Shown one piece after another: positions 1 to 9,986 of a stretch of 64,000 bases of DNA. Each line of letters opens with the position of its first letter. Position 1 is the first letter of the stretch. The stretch is from Medicago truncatula (lineage: Eukaryota; Streptophyta; Magnoliopsida; Fabales; Fabaceae). Both the position numbers and the translations under genes were made by a program. The notes beneath the pieces are model-generated. The model saw only the letters and a list, made by a program, of their open reading frames with translations. It ran no database searches and was not told the DNA's origin. Location of the stretch: positions 30,046,576 to 30,110,575 of the forward strand of contig NC_053043.1 in NCBI RefSeq assembly GCF_003473485.1. The letters are read 5' to 3'.

Positions 1-503
1 TAATTCAATTCTCGTTGTCAACGTGATAACTTTTTTATTGGATGATCTATATTTATATCTATTAGCGCTCGTTGAACTTTAAGGTCTTTTCTGACCCTGA
101 TGAACCCCAAAATTAATCTCACCTAAAATTTATATTAGAAAAAAAAAATTATATTTGTTTTTTTTTTTTAAATGAAATTTGCCCTTGGGAATCAATTTGT
201 GTATGAATGTATTCATCATATTATATGTATGGCCCAAGCCATTAAAATAGGCCTAGAGAAAGCACCGATCCCATAGTGGACAAGTGAGGGTGCTCTGAGT
301 CCCTGCACATCATACCCTATATGGCTATTAAATTATAACATAAATTCGTCATGATAAGTACCACCAGGATAATATACTTCTATTTTTCTGTTTTTGGTTC
401 ATGACTAAGCTGAACCTACAATTAAAAATGTAAAGATTGAACTTCATAATGGCCTATGCACACTTGGCACTTCCAATTTTTTTGGTGCATTTCTTATTTT
501 AAA
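1..503. repeat. Direct repeat copy 1 (partner at about 7680-8190)
   Basis: This segment reappears in the same orientation at about 7680-8190. Shared landmarks include the stretch around the phrase CACCGATCCCATAGTGGACA (262-281 here, 7948-7967 there) and a block ending in the same text CACTTGGCACTTCCAATTTT. The copies carry scattered substitutions and a few indels, so the duplication is not recent. Homology stops at about 500, where the 36-bp minisatellite begins. The left end may lie outside the window. No coding potential is seen. It could be an old transposon end or a segmental duplication; the sequence does not decide. Confidence 0.75.
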
Positions 504-953
504 GTTGAAGTAATGTCGACGTGCAAAGCTCTCTACACAGTTGACGGAATGGCAACGTGCCGAGCTCTATACATGGTTAACATAATATCGACATGCAAAG
601 CCCTCTACAGGGTTGACGAAATGGCGAGGTGTAGAGCCCTATACAGGGTTGACGTAATGTCGACGTGCAGAGCTCTCTACAAGGTTGACGGAATGACGAC
701 GTTCAGAGCCCTATGCAGGGTTGACGTAATGTCGATGTGCAAAGCCCTCTACAGGGTTGACGTAATGTCAACTGCAGAGCTCTCTACAAGGTTGACGGAA
801 TGGCGACGTTCAGAGCCCTATACAGGGTTGACGTAATGTCGATGTGCAAAGCCCTCTACAGGATTGATGGAATGATGATGTTCAGAGCCCTATACATGAT
901 TGACGTAATGTCGACGTTCAGAGCCCTCTTTCAGGATTGATGTAATGTCAACG
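504..953. repeat. 36-bp minisatellite, about 12.5 units
   Basis: About twelve and a half head-to-tail units of 36 bp, each opening with a variant of GTTGACGTAATGTCGACG and continuing GCAGAGCCCTCTACAGG. Two unit types tend to alternate (GTAATGTCGA and GGAATGGCGA), suggesting a 72-bp higher-order unit. One unit near 767 lacks a base. Because 36 is divisible by three, the array reads open for much of its length as a 12-residue repeat (core DVMSTCRALYRV). The missing base shifts the frame, and there is no gene context, so this is probably not a protein. It begins exactly where similarity to the 7680-8190 repeat ends. Confidence 0.85.
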
Positions 954-1593
954 TATTGCAAGTATATTTGGCCTTTGTCTTTTTCCTTATTTCGACTGGG
1001 ATCAAGTAGAGAAGACCACAACACTTTTCAGAAAGCAGGGTGCCTCGTTAAAAAACCTGCAAAACAAATCTCAAAGTTCGAGAAAGGATAGGATAATTTT
1101 GTGTTTCATCTTTATGCTCTTTACTGGCGGTATTATTCCTTCCATATGCATTTTTTTTCCTACATTTAAATCATGTCGTGTTGTTTGATGGATTCTCTTC
1201 TTTGTTTAATCTCGCCCTTGGCGGGCTTGTTTGCATCCCACCTTGATTTATCTGAATTATAACATTACTTCCGAACTTCAAAGTAATCAGTATAAATAAA
1301 GGAGTCTTAAATCGTACAATCATATTTAATAGAAACTAAATACTCTTTGTCTTTTTTAACTCATCCATATTTTCCACTCTTCATCCCATTCTTTTTCAAT
1401 CTCCTGCTAGATTCATAATAATATTTTTACTTAATTATGTTGTGCTTCTATTCATCTTTGTTTCTTCTACTAAATTGGAATTGAATCTTCTATTTCATCC
1501 TACTTCTTCTCGTAAATCAGAGTTTGCTACTTCCTTATTTGAACTAACTCGCCCACTTCATACTTCTATTTTATGCTCATTCCTTGTCTCTTA
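954..1593. other. AT-rich intergenic stretch
   Basis: No gene, tandem array or terminal inverted repeat was recognised here. Short open frames are present, but none resembles a known protein. Confidence 0.5.
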
Positions 1594-1874
1594 CTCCCTC
1601 CGTCCCAAATTGTATGACGTTTTGGGCATTTCACACATATTAAGAAATGTAATTAATATTGTGTGGGAAAAAGATATTATGAGTTGTTTTACAAAATTAT
1701 CCTTAATAAATGATATGAGAAAGATAAATGAAAGAATTGAAAGAAGAAAGAGTAATAAATAGTTAAGGATATAATAGGAAAAGAAACATTAATGTTTCAT
1801 TGGTATTGTAAAGTGACATACAATTTGGGACAAATATTTTTTCTAAAGTGACATACAATTTGAGACGGATGGAG
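1594..1874. mobile_element. Stowaway-type MITE
   Basis: Terminal inverted repeats start CTCCCTCCGTCCCAAATTGT on the left and end in the degenerate complement ...ACAATTTGAGACGGATGGAG on the right. TA flanks both ends (1592-1593 and 1875-1876), the Tc1/mariner target duplication. Length is 281 bp with no coding capacity. It lies about 425 bp upstream of the RPA1/F-box gene start. An open frame of about 106 codons across this region is a by-product of the MITE and its flank. Confidence 0.85.
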
Positions 1875-2272
1875 TATTAATTTGAAACTAACTCGCTTGT
1901 TATCTTATTTTCTATGTCTTTATTTCCTTCTAGATCTTTTTCCCAATTTTATTCTTCTATTCGGGACCATTTTGTCTTTATCCTAACTTGTCGCTATTAG
2001 TCTATTATTTATGTTTTTATTAAGCAGTTAGTTTAGTTTGCAAAGTAAACGATGCATGAAAAGGTTCCAAAAAAGAGACGTGGGTCACTGATAGCATTAA
2101 CCAAGAGGAAATAATTTGGGATAACAGACGATGTTAAAATGAAGGGATTACGTTACTATTTGCTAACAAAAAGATTAGAACAATAGTTACTTAATGTTAG
2201 GAAAAATAGTTATCTTCATTTAGTGAGACCACTTTACTTTGTTTCCTAGACCCTAATTTTTATTTCCGCATC

Positions 2273-2281
2273 AAACCCTAA
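2273..2281 (+). promoter_or_regulatory. Telo-box AAACCCTAA in proximal promoter or 5' UTR
   Basis: AAACCCTAA sits 19 bases upstream of the start codon of the RPA1/F-box chimera, and a second ACCCTAA lies near 2250. Telo-boxes are known from plant promoters of replication and translation genes. Its presence fits the idea that the 5' end of an RPA1 gene was captured together with its regulatory region. That link is an inference. Confidence 0.45.
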
Positions 2282-2299
2282 TTCTTCCTACAAAATCCA

Positions 2300-4082
2300 A
2301 TGGTAAAATCGGTCACACCAAACGCCATCTCCACATTGCTTACAAATCCATCGACTGATTCTTCATCAATTCTTCCTGAATTTGTTGTTCAAGTTGTCAA
2401 TCCCCAACAAATCGGCAACAAATACTTGTATTTCTTCTTTTAACATTCAATTTGACAATTGACTTGATTTTCTGTTTTCAGTTTTAAAGCTTATATATTT
2501 GTTTGATTTTTGGATTAGGTTTTCTGCGAGTGATGGGAAAACGAAACTAAAAGTAATTATTCCAACTAATCAGGACACAGAAGTGTCATCGGGGAAGACT
2601 AAGAACCTCGACCTCATTCGCATTGTCGATTATATTCTGGACGATATTCCCCAGACATCTGAGAAGTGCATAATTGTACGCAAGTTTGAACATGTCTGTG
2701 CAATCAAGAATGAACACACCGGTATCCGTATATCTGATGATAAGCCTTTAAAAGTTTATTCAAGAAGAAAAAGTGACCGGAAAATGGCTTCAGATAATCA
2801 CGCCGAGCAAAATAAAGCCATCGGAACTTGTTTGTTTAACAATGCAGCAGTTGCTGCATCCAATCTCTTTAAAAAGGCTGCAGGCATTGATGATGATGTT
2901 AAGATTGTGGAACACTCATGTTCAAGAAAACGTCTACGCCATTCTAAAAATGATGCAAGCATGGGTGATGATGTTAAGATTGAAAAACGCACACGTTCAA
3001 GGAAGCGTCTGTCATTGTTTTTGCCGGAAGAAATCATTGTCAACATCCTACTCAGACTTCCTGTGAGATCCCTCCTTCAATTTAAATGCGTGTGTAAATC
3101 TTGGAAAATCCTAATCACGGATCCTCAGTTCGCAAAGAACCAATTTTTGAGTTCAACTGAGAATCCGCAATTGGTCTCTTCCCATTTTGGTCTTGCAAAA
3201 TGTGAAATCATATCTTACCCTTTGAAGCCACTGTTGGAAAACAGATTAACCATAGTTAAACCTGTTAGACCCGTTATCTTCAGCGCGGGATATCAGATAA
3301 TGATTCTAGGTTCATGCAATGGGTTGCTATGCTTGTATGAACAATCTCACTTCAAATTATGGAATCCTTCTCTCAAATTGGAATCCAAAAGATCTCCAAC
3401 CATTGTTTGTTTTGAAGATTATGATCTCACGTTTCGTGGCTTTGGCTATGATAAAGTTAATGACAGGTACACAGTGCTGGTAGTTGTCCGTAATCGGTAT
3501 AATTCGAAGGAAATTGTGACCATAATTTATACCTTTGGTGAAAATTCTTGGACAACTGTTCAAAATTTTTCATGTGATCATTATTGCAATTCTAACGAAT
3601 GGGAAGGAAAATTTGTGAGTGGCACGGTGAATTGGATTGTTAATAAAGATCTTAATTCTCCTAATCAAGAAGTGATTGTTTCGTTTGATCTTGATAAGAA
3701 GACTTATGGGGAAATATCGCTGCCCCAGTATGATGGGGATAATTTTCGCAATCCTGCGTTGCATGTTTTGAGTAATTGCATTTGTGTGTCTTTCGATCAC
3801 CCTAAGGAAACTCATTGGGTTGTGTGGATGATGAAAAAGTACGGAGTTGTTGAGTCATGGACAAAATTGAAAATCATCCCTCAAAATAAGTTAACTCCGG
3901 ATATTCACAGGGATACCTTGTTCGTTTCAGACAATGGTGTTATTCTCCTGGCACTTGAGACTGGTAAACTTGTTGTGTATAGGTTGAATAATAATGGGAG
4001 GTTGAATTATCAGAAGATTTTGGGAAATGCTTCGATGAATCCTCATATTCACCATGAGAGTCTAATATCACCGCAACGATAA
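2300..4082 (+). CDS. RPA1 N-terminal domain fused to F-box/FBA protein
   Basis: Join 2300..2427, 2519..4082; 563 aa. Exon 1 opens with MVKSVTPNAISTLL and ends at a GT donor (2428). The intron of 91 bases closes with ATTAG at 2518, and splicing yields GNKYLFSASDGKTKLK in frame. Residues about 1-115 resemble the N-terminal domain (DBD-F) of plant RPA1, a protein-interaction module of the single-strand DNA-binding RPA complex. Residues about 150-205 are a basic linker with a duplicated 25-residue unit ending SRKRL. The F-box starts at about residue 209 (LPEEIIVNILLRLPVRSL), so an SCF ubiquitin-ligase role is expected. Residues about 290-550 form an F-box-associated domain (LGSCNGLLCL, WNPS, ending HHESLISPQ). 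Such F-box proteins usually lack any RPA part. An open frame also runs back into the intron to 2499, but it has no ATG there. Both halves are free of stops. Expression is unproven; two overlapping genes is the main alternative. Confidence 0.8.
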
Positions 4083-5450
4083 ATCATACTATATGGTAGT
4101 TTTTTTCTTCTATCTAAATTTTCGCTATATTGTGCCAAAGCCTAATGCAAAGGACATAAGTTGAGATGGTAACAAGTTTCATCACATTAGAAGCATCAAG
4201 TGATAAAAAAGAGTAAAAAGAGGTTTCATTTATTATAACAACCAACGTAATATCCTATGTTATAATCATTATTTTGTATTAGTACCTTGTATTCCTTCAA
4301 TCAACTTAATATCCTACGTTATAATCCTAATTTTTTTTTTTTGTGTGGTGCTATGTTATAACAACAAACTTACTATATCTTCTTTGCAGGAAATAGTTAT
4401 TTATATTAATCTTTTTTTTTTTTATAAGGCAAGAATCAATGACATAAAAAAGGAATAGAAAACAGTCCAAAAGTTGAAATGTTTTGCAGATTAGTGCTCA
4501 TATATTTTATTAAAGAAAAATACAAAAAAGAATTGGGGGACATAAACCTAACCCAGTCAATCCACACAAAGTGTATGCCAACCCAATCGGGTGATGCAAA
4601 GAAATAAAAACAACACCAGTGAGTGTCTAACATGTGGTGTATGGACAAACCGTCAGCACAGAATGGAACCAAGAACCAACAACTCCTTGCGACAGCAACA
4701 AACATAACGTCTCTTTCGAGCCAAACAGTCCAACATCAGCATCAGGTAGACCGATGAGGATTTTGAAACTCCCCCAAGTTATATAGAGTCAAACTTCGTG
4801 AAGGTGAGAGATTCTACCGCCAACACGGATACAAAACCCCACGCCTACAACCCATTATGATGCGATAGAAAGCTTGACGGCCATTTCTAACCAAATCCAA
4901 TAGAAAGCAACTCAAAACCAATTGAAGGCCAGATCAAGGGATGGTCAATCAACGGGTCTGAGTACCACGAGTACCGCCAACACGGTAACACTCGCACCCA
5001 CCATTCACAGCAACAACAGACAACAAGTGCATGACCATTTCTAGCATACGGCGACGCTGACGGCTACTTGAGCAACCCCGATTGGGGCTTTGAGTGGTGC
5101 AGCCAAGAAGTCGGCGAGAGCACCACCCTCTTTCCATGGCTACATCTTGAAAAACAAGTTTGGAATTGGGAGGAGAAGAGGAGGTTGGCGGGAGTTGTTT
5201 AAGAGCAATTTATATTCATCTTTATACATTCAAATCTATGAACATAATGAACATTCAAACATCTTTTAGAAATATTACACAAATATATACTAGTTTGATC
5301 CTCTAAATAATAAATTTAAAACTAATAATTGTTTACCAAAAACCTTAATAAACATTATAACACTCATGGTATCCAAGTTTTGTCTATATTGTTGTGTTCG
5401 TCCTGATTATATTAACACCGTCTCTAAATTATAATAATTAAGAAAGTTCA
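4083..5450. other. 3' flank of the chimera and unassigned repeat-like stretch
   Basis: 4083-4430 is AT-rich 3' flanking DNA with a short repeated phrase (TAATATCCTAYGTTATAATC at about 4250 and 4308). 4430-5200 has a higher GC content than its surroundings and looks like decayed repeat DNA. Minus-strand frames of 62-89 codons in it match nothing I recognise. 5200-5450 is AT-rich with no visible feature. Confidence 0.4.
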
Positions 5451-5851
5451 TCTATACTATATATAAAGAAAATAGTCCCTTTTAGCCATTTTGGGGTGGC
5501 TTTTTCTTTTTCCTAAATTACCCTTAACTTTAAATATAAATAGCACATAAAACAAATAGATAGAGTAAAATCAAATATTTAAAAAAAAGTGTAAAAAAAA
5601 CTCAATCCTTATTGTCCATGATATATCAATTATAATCTAAAACAATTTTCTTGTCAAAAAAAAATATAAAACAATTTTTTTCTATAATAATAATTTTTTT
5701 AAGTAAATATTAATGATTGTTGTTGTCATTAAAAAGATAAGAATTTAAAATATTTTTTTTTGTTATATTGTTATTGTCTTTGAAATAGATAACTTAAACA
5801 AGGTTAGATTGATTTGCTATAATTGGAAAACAACAATCATTTATATTTATA

Positions 5852-6360
5852 CTAGCGAAAAAATGGGCACTCACGTGCCTGTCTTTCCGCTCTTTTTATT
5901 GCGCCAACGTTTGAAAATTGTGAATGACGTTTTTTTATGAAATTTTAATTTCGGTTAAAAGTAAAATTATAACAAATCAAACTAATTATGATTATCTATT
6001 TCAATGAAATCAACAATATAACAAAAAATATAATCTAAAATCTTATTTTTTTTTAATGTCACCAGCAACAATCTTTATTATAGAAAAAGTTGTTGTATAA
6101 AGGTATAATTAGGATAATGAAAAAATAAGTATATAAATTTATTATTATCTATTTGTTACATTTGTTATATTTGAATTGAAAAAGTAAGTATAAAAATTTA
6201 TTCTTATATATTTGTGACATTTGTTACACTTTTATTTTAATATTTAAATTTATTCTTATCTATTTGTACATTTGCTATTTGTATTGAAAATTGAGGGTAT
6301 TTTTGAAAAGAGAAAAAGTCAGCCCAAAAAGACTGAAAAGGGTTGTTTTCTTTATATAAT
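5852..6360 (-). mobile_element. Non-autonomous Helitron A (inner)
   Basis: Read on the minus strand, the element ends in a GC-rich hairpin (GGCACGTGAGTGCC) some 10 bases before CTAG at 5855-5852, followed by T. Its 5' end at about 6360 has lost the first bases of the family terminus, keeping TATATAAAGAAAAC. About 509 bp. It shares its internal sequence with copies B and C. Confidence 0.6.
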
Positions 6361-6361
6361 A

Positions 6362-6876
6362 CTAGCGAAAAGACGGGCACTCACATGCCCGTCTTCCCGT
6401 TTTTTTTAATTGCGTTAACGTTTGAAAATTATGAACAGTGTTTTTTTTATGAAATTTTGATTTTTATTAAGACTAAAAATATAAATGTTTGTTGCTTTCA
6501 AGTTATAACAAACCAAACTAACCATGATTATTCATTTCAATGACACCAACAATATAACAACAAAAAAATATAAAATCTTTTTTTAATGACACCAACAACG
6601 ATCTTTATTATAGAAAAAATATTTAAGGGTATAATTGGAATAATGAAAAAGTAAGTATAAATATACTCATCTAACTTGTTACACTTTTTAAATGATATAA
6701 GAAAAATAAATCAGACATATATTTGTATCGTGTTTGTTACATTTTTTTAATATTTAAATTTATTTTTATCTATTTGTTACATGTGTTATTTGTATTTAAA
6801 ATTGAGGATATTTTTGAAAAGTAAAAGGCAGCCCAAAAGAGCTGAAAACAGTTGTTTTATTTATATATAGTATAGA
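6362..6876 (-). mobile_element. Non-autonomous Helitron B (inner)
   Basis: On the minus strand it starts TCTATACTATATATAAAT at 6876 after an A, and ends with hairpin GACGGGCATGTGAGTGCCCGTC (written here as a stem of ten paired bases, 6372-6393) followed by TTTTCG and CTAG|T at 6365-6362. Length 515 bp. It is the best-preserved member of the nest and defines the family ends. Confidence 0.7.
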
Positions 6877-7005
6877 TTTATATTTATACTTTTAATCAAA
6901 ATCAAAATTTCATAGAAAAAATCGTTCATAATTTTCAAACGTTAACACGATAAAAAGAGCGAAAAGTTACGTGCCCGTTTTTTCGCTAGTAATAATTATG
7001 AATTT

Positions 7006-7097
7006 CTTTCTTTGTGGTGTCCGGAGTTTGAACTCTAGACCTTGCATACATTATGCATGCATTGTCCTTACCAATTGAGCTAAGATCACGGGACAAT
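7006..7097 (-). mobile_element. tRNA-derived SINE with 15-bp target duplication
   Basis: On the minus strand the body carries an A-box-like CTTAGCTCAATTGGTA and a B-box-like GAGTTCAAACTCC, typical of RNA polymerase III promoters. It is flanked by AATAATTATGAATTT at 6991-7005 and again at 7098-7112. The T-rich left side is the tail on the opposite strand. Similar copies lie at 17538, 35817 and probably 36111. It is not a functional tRNA gene: the body does not fold with a complete acceptor stem and the B box is degenerate. Confidence 0.8.
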
Positions 7098-7112
7098 AAT
7101 AATTATGAATTT

Positions 7113-7679
7113 GCTACTATTATATTGTTTTTCCAAGTTTAATATTTAGGAGAGAAAAATGATTTTTCTTCCTACCTCAATATATGTATACACTAGTTTA
7201 AAAAATAACTAATTTGTTTCAGCCGAGCGGTATTGCTAAAACAAATCATTTAAAAAGGATAATAAATTGATTTGTGCGAGGGATAACTCTGTGGTTGTGT
7301 CATCTAATATTGCTCTTTGTTTGAGTGATCAACGTTAGTTATTTATGTTCTTATTCATTTGTGCACACATAACTTCGACACTACCCTACTCCTAATAGAA
7401 TAACGGTATTTTTTTTGGGTAGAATAACGGTATAAATTACCACATATACAAGCACAATCGTTGGCTGCATATTCCTCCCCAAGAACAAGGGAGAGGAGAT
7501 ATCAGATATTGGTTTATGTTAGGATTCCTAAGTTTTACCAATAATTGTGTTCAATAATGAGATGGACACCTTGCCTTAAATTTGCTTTTAGGTTTGTAGT
7601 AGGAATTTTAACAAAATTATATTTGGTATCAATGAATGGTGAGTCAATTGATAAGAAGTTGATTGATCCATAAGATCGT
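7113..7679. other. Intergenic stretch
   Basis: AT-rich DNA with no recognised gene or element between the SINE and the second copy of the direct repeat. Confidence 0.5.
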
Positions 7680-8190
7680 TCATTCAACTCTCGTTGTCAA
7701 TGTGATAACTTCTTTGTTGGATGATCCGTAAATATATATGTTACCGCTCGTTGAGTTTTGAGGTTTTTTTCTGACTCTGATGAGCTCATGAGTTAATCTC
7801 AACTAAAATTTACATTAGAAAAAAATAAATTATATTTGTTTGTTTTCAAATGAAATGAAATTTGCTCTTGGGAATCAATTTGTTAATGAATGTATTTCAT
7901 CATATCATATGTATGGCCCAAGCCATTAAGATAAGCCTAGAGAAAGCACCGATCCCATAGTGGACAAGTGAGGGTACTTTGAGTCCCTGCATAGCCTAAC
8001 TGTCTTATGATGAAAATATACACATCATACCCAATATGGCTCTTAAATTATAACATAAATTCGTCATGATAGGTACCACCATGATAATATACTTCTATTT
8101 TTCTGTTTTTGGTTCAACAAGTATGTTATCCTCCTCGATGCTAATAATTGGCCTATGCACACTTGGCACTTCCAATTTTTTGGGTGCATT
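7680..8190. repeat. Direct repeat copy 2 (partner at 1-503)
   Basis: Same order and orientation as 1-503, offset by about 7.68 kb. This copy contains roughly 40 extra bases near 8000 and 8115 that are absent from copy 1. Similarity ends in the phrase TGCATTTCTT at about 8190. No coding potential is recognised. Confidence 0.75.
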
Positions 8191-8344
8191 TCTTTTTTCA
8201 GAGGTGGGTTTGGGGATTTTGGTGCACTAATGTCTAATTGGAGTAATAATGGTATAAAGCAGTAGCAAACTTTGGGTGCACCCATTAGTTTTATTTAGAA
8301 GAATGATAATGGCATAAAGCAGTAGCAAACTTGTGGTTATTAAA

Positions 8345-8634
8345 GGGGAATCAGTCACTTTGGTTTCTGAATGGGAAAAAATTAGTCACTTTAGTCCCTG
8401 AATGCAGAGAAATTGCAAAACAGTCCCTGAATGTAGACTCTGTTACTCAATTTCAGAGACTAAAATGATTAACAGAGTCTACATTCAGGTACTACATTGA
8501 TCAACGGAATCTGCATTCATGGACTAAATTGACTAACAGAGTCTACATTCAAAGTCTATTTTACAATTTATCTGTATTCAAGGACTAAAGTAACGACTCA
8601 TTTCCTAGTCAAGGACCAAAGTGACTAATTTCCC
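8345..8634. mobile_element. MITE with about 20-bp terminal inverted repeats
   Basis: Left end GGGGAATCAGTCACTTTGG pairs with right end CCAAAGTGACTAATTTCCC. The interior repeats the phrase CTGAATGTAGACTCTGTTA and its complement several times, so the whole element can fold back. TTAAA borders both sides and may be the target duplication. About 290 bp, non-coding; superfamily uncertain. Confidence 0.65.
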
Positions 8635-9232
8635 TTAAATAAATCTTGAGAAACTGTTTTTAGGAACATAGCTATAAGCCACATTTCCTTAACTACACTA
8701 TTTCTAAAGTTGCTAGAAAATAGTATAAAATTGAAAGCCTGAAAACAATGGGAAAGGGAAAAAAGGGTGTTAATCAAATTAGCCGCTAAAAAACCTTTCA
8801 TGTTAACTGTGGTGGGAACTGAGGTATTAGTTTCAACTCAAGCTGCACAAATTACTAAGAATATTAAACTGATGAGATTGACACAGTTTTGGATTAGACA
8901 AACAAAAGAAAAGCAGTCAACAAAAGGAAAAAAGCAATGGCCAATATATAAACAAAGGAAAAAGAGAGGAAAAGATGGGGTTACTTGTCAGCTCCTGATA
9001 TGTATTTTTAATTTTTTTTATGTGTACATATTTCTTTTGATGATTCCTATGATTAAGATTCAAAACAAATTATTGGGATCATTTCACAAATTATATTGTG
9101 CATAGAAAACAATGATTGGAACAATGTTAACTTTGGACATGTTTTGACCTAAGTATGTTGTTTTGTAATGTTTATGAGACATTGTCTGTCTACTTTAAAT
9201 CTCATAGTTTTGTTTATAAAAGATGTTTAAGG

Positions 9233-9444
9233 ATATGTTTGGATTGACTTAATTTATGCAAAATAGTTTAGATAAATAAATAAATTTTTATGTATTATTT
9301 GAAAGTTTGTTAAGGTAGTTTGTGAAAAAACAACTTATGAGAATACAATTTTGATTAGTGATCTTTTAAATTAACATTAATGCTTATTTATTTTAATAAG
9401 TTATTTTTCATAAGATCAAAAGTAAGCCAATCCAAACGGATTTA
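9233..9444. mobile_element. MITE with TTTGGATTGACTTA inverted ends
   Basis: Left ATGTTTGGATTGACTTA is complementary to right TAAGCCAATCCAAAC. About 210 bp, AT-rich and without coding capacity. No clear target duplication could be read. The end sequence resembles hAT-type MITEs of plants, which is a weak assignment. Confidence 0.5.
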
Positions 9445-9751
9445 AGTGGTCAAGAAGAGAGATTCTAAACCACTCTTGGTCATGTGATTCATTTTTGTAC
9501 CCTAAAAAGACTAAATAATTTTTGGGGATGTTGTGTGTAAAGTGTAGAAAATGCAAAACAGTGATAGAAATTGCATAAGACGACATGAAAAATTTCTTAA
9601 AACACCCTTCTTTCAAAATAAAATATAAGCAAAAAAGATAATTAAAAATTTGATGTATGTGATTAAAAATGTAATCCATATTCATGGATTTTTCAACTTA
9701 CCTTTTTGTTTATATTCCATTCTGAAATAGTATCTCATAACATGATACGAT

Positions 9752-9843
9752 GGTTGTAAAATATAAAATGACTTGAAAGCAACTAATTATAGCTTTTGAA
9801 AAGCTACAATTAATTGCTTTTAAGTCATCTCAAATTTACAACC
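9752..9843. repeat. Near-perfect 92-bp palindrome
   Basis: GGTTGTAAA at the left edge matches TTTACAACC at the right edge. The arms continue through AAAATGACTTGAAAGCAA with ATTGCTTTTAAGTCAT opposite, and the centre is AGCTTTTGAAAAGCT. A transcript would fold into one long hairpin. It could be a small MITE or a young hairpin locus. No target duplication was recognised. Confidence 0.65.
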
Positions 9844-9986
9844 CAAAAATCACAATATACCATTACACATTCTGGAATTTCTAAAAAAAACACAGCGGAA
9901 ATTTTTAACTCACAGTAGTAAGTAGTTAAGCTTCATCAACCAAAATATTAAAAACCATCAATTTTGTCGTAAAAATATCACCCTTA

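Larger units (their letters stand above)
5451..6989 (+). mobile_element. Non-autonomous Helitron C (outer, split)
   Basis: The 5' end TCTATACTATATATAAAG starts at 5451 after an A. The 3' end CTAG lies at 6986-6989 before a T. This is the A|TC...CTRR|T arrangement of Helitrons, with a decayed hairpin (GTGCCCG) just before the terminus. The two outer pieces, 5451-5851 and 6877-6989, sum to about 514 bp, matching the length of the inner copies. Two relatives in the opposite orientation occupy 5852-6876. No coding region is present. Confidence 0.65.

Noticed and set aside
456..836. 126-codon plus-strand frame with a 12-residue repeat
   Set aside because: It is the translation of the 36-bp minisatellite. 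Unit length divisible by three keeps it open, there is no promoter or homologue, and a one-base loss shifts the frame.
504..953. Possible CRISPR-like array
   Set aside because: Units are contiguous and contain no unique spacers, and the genome is a plant's.
2499..2518. Starting the F-box gene at 2499
   Set aside because: There is no ATG at 2499 (it is TTG), and the residues before FSASDGK come from the intron. Splicing from the ATG at 2300 restores the RPA1 pattern exactly.
7006..7097. tRNA gene
   Set aside because: Box A and box B are tRNA-like, but the body lacks a full cloverleaf and is bordered by a 15-bp target duplication, so it is a SINE. The same holds for 17538-17626, 35817-35899 and 36111-36258.
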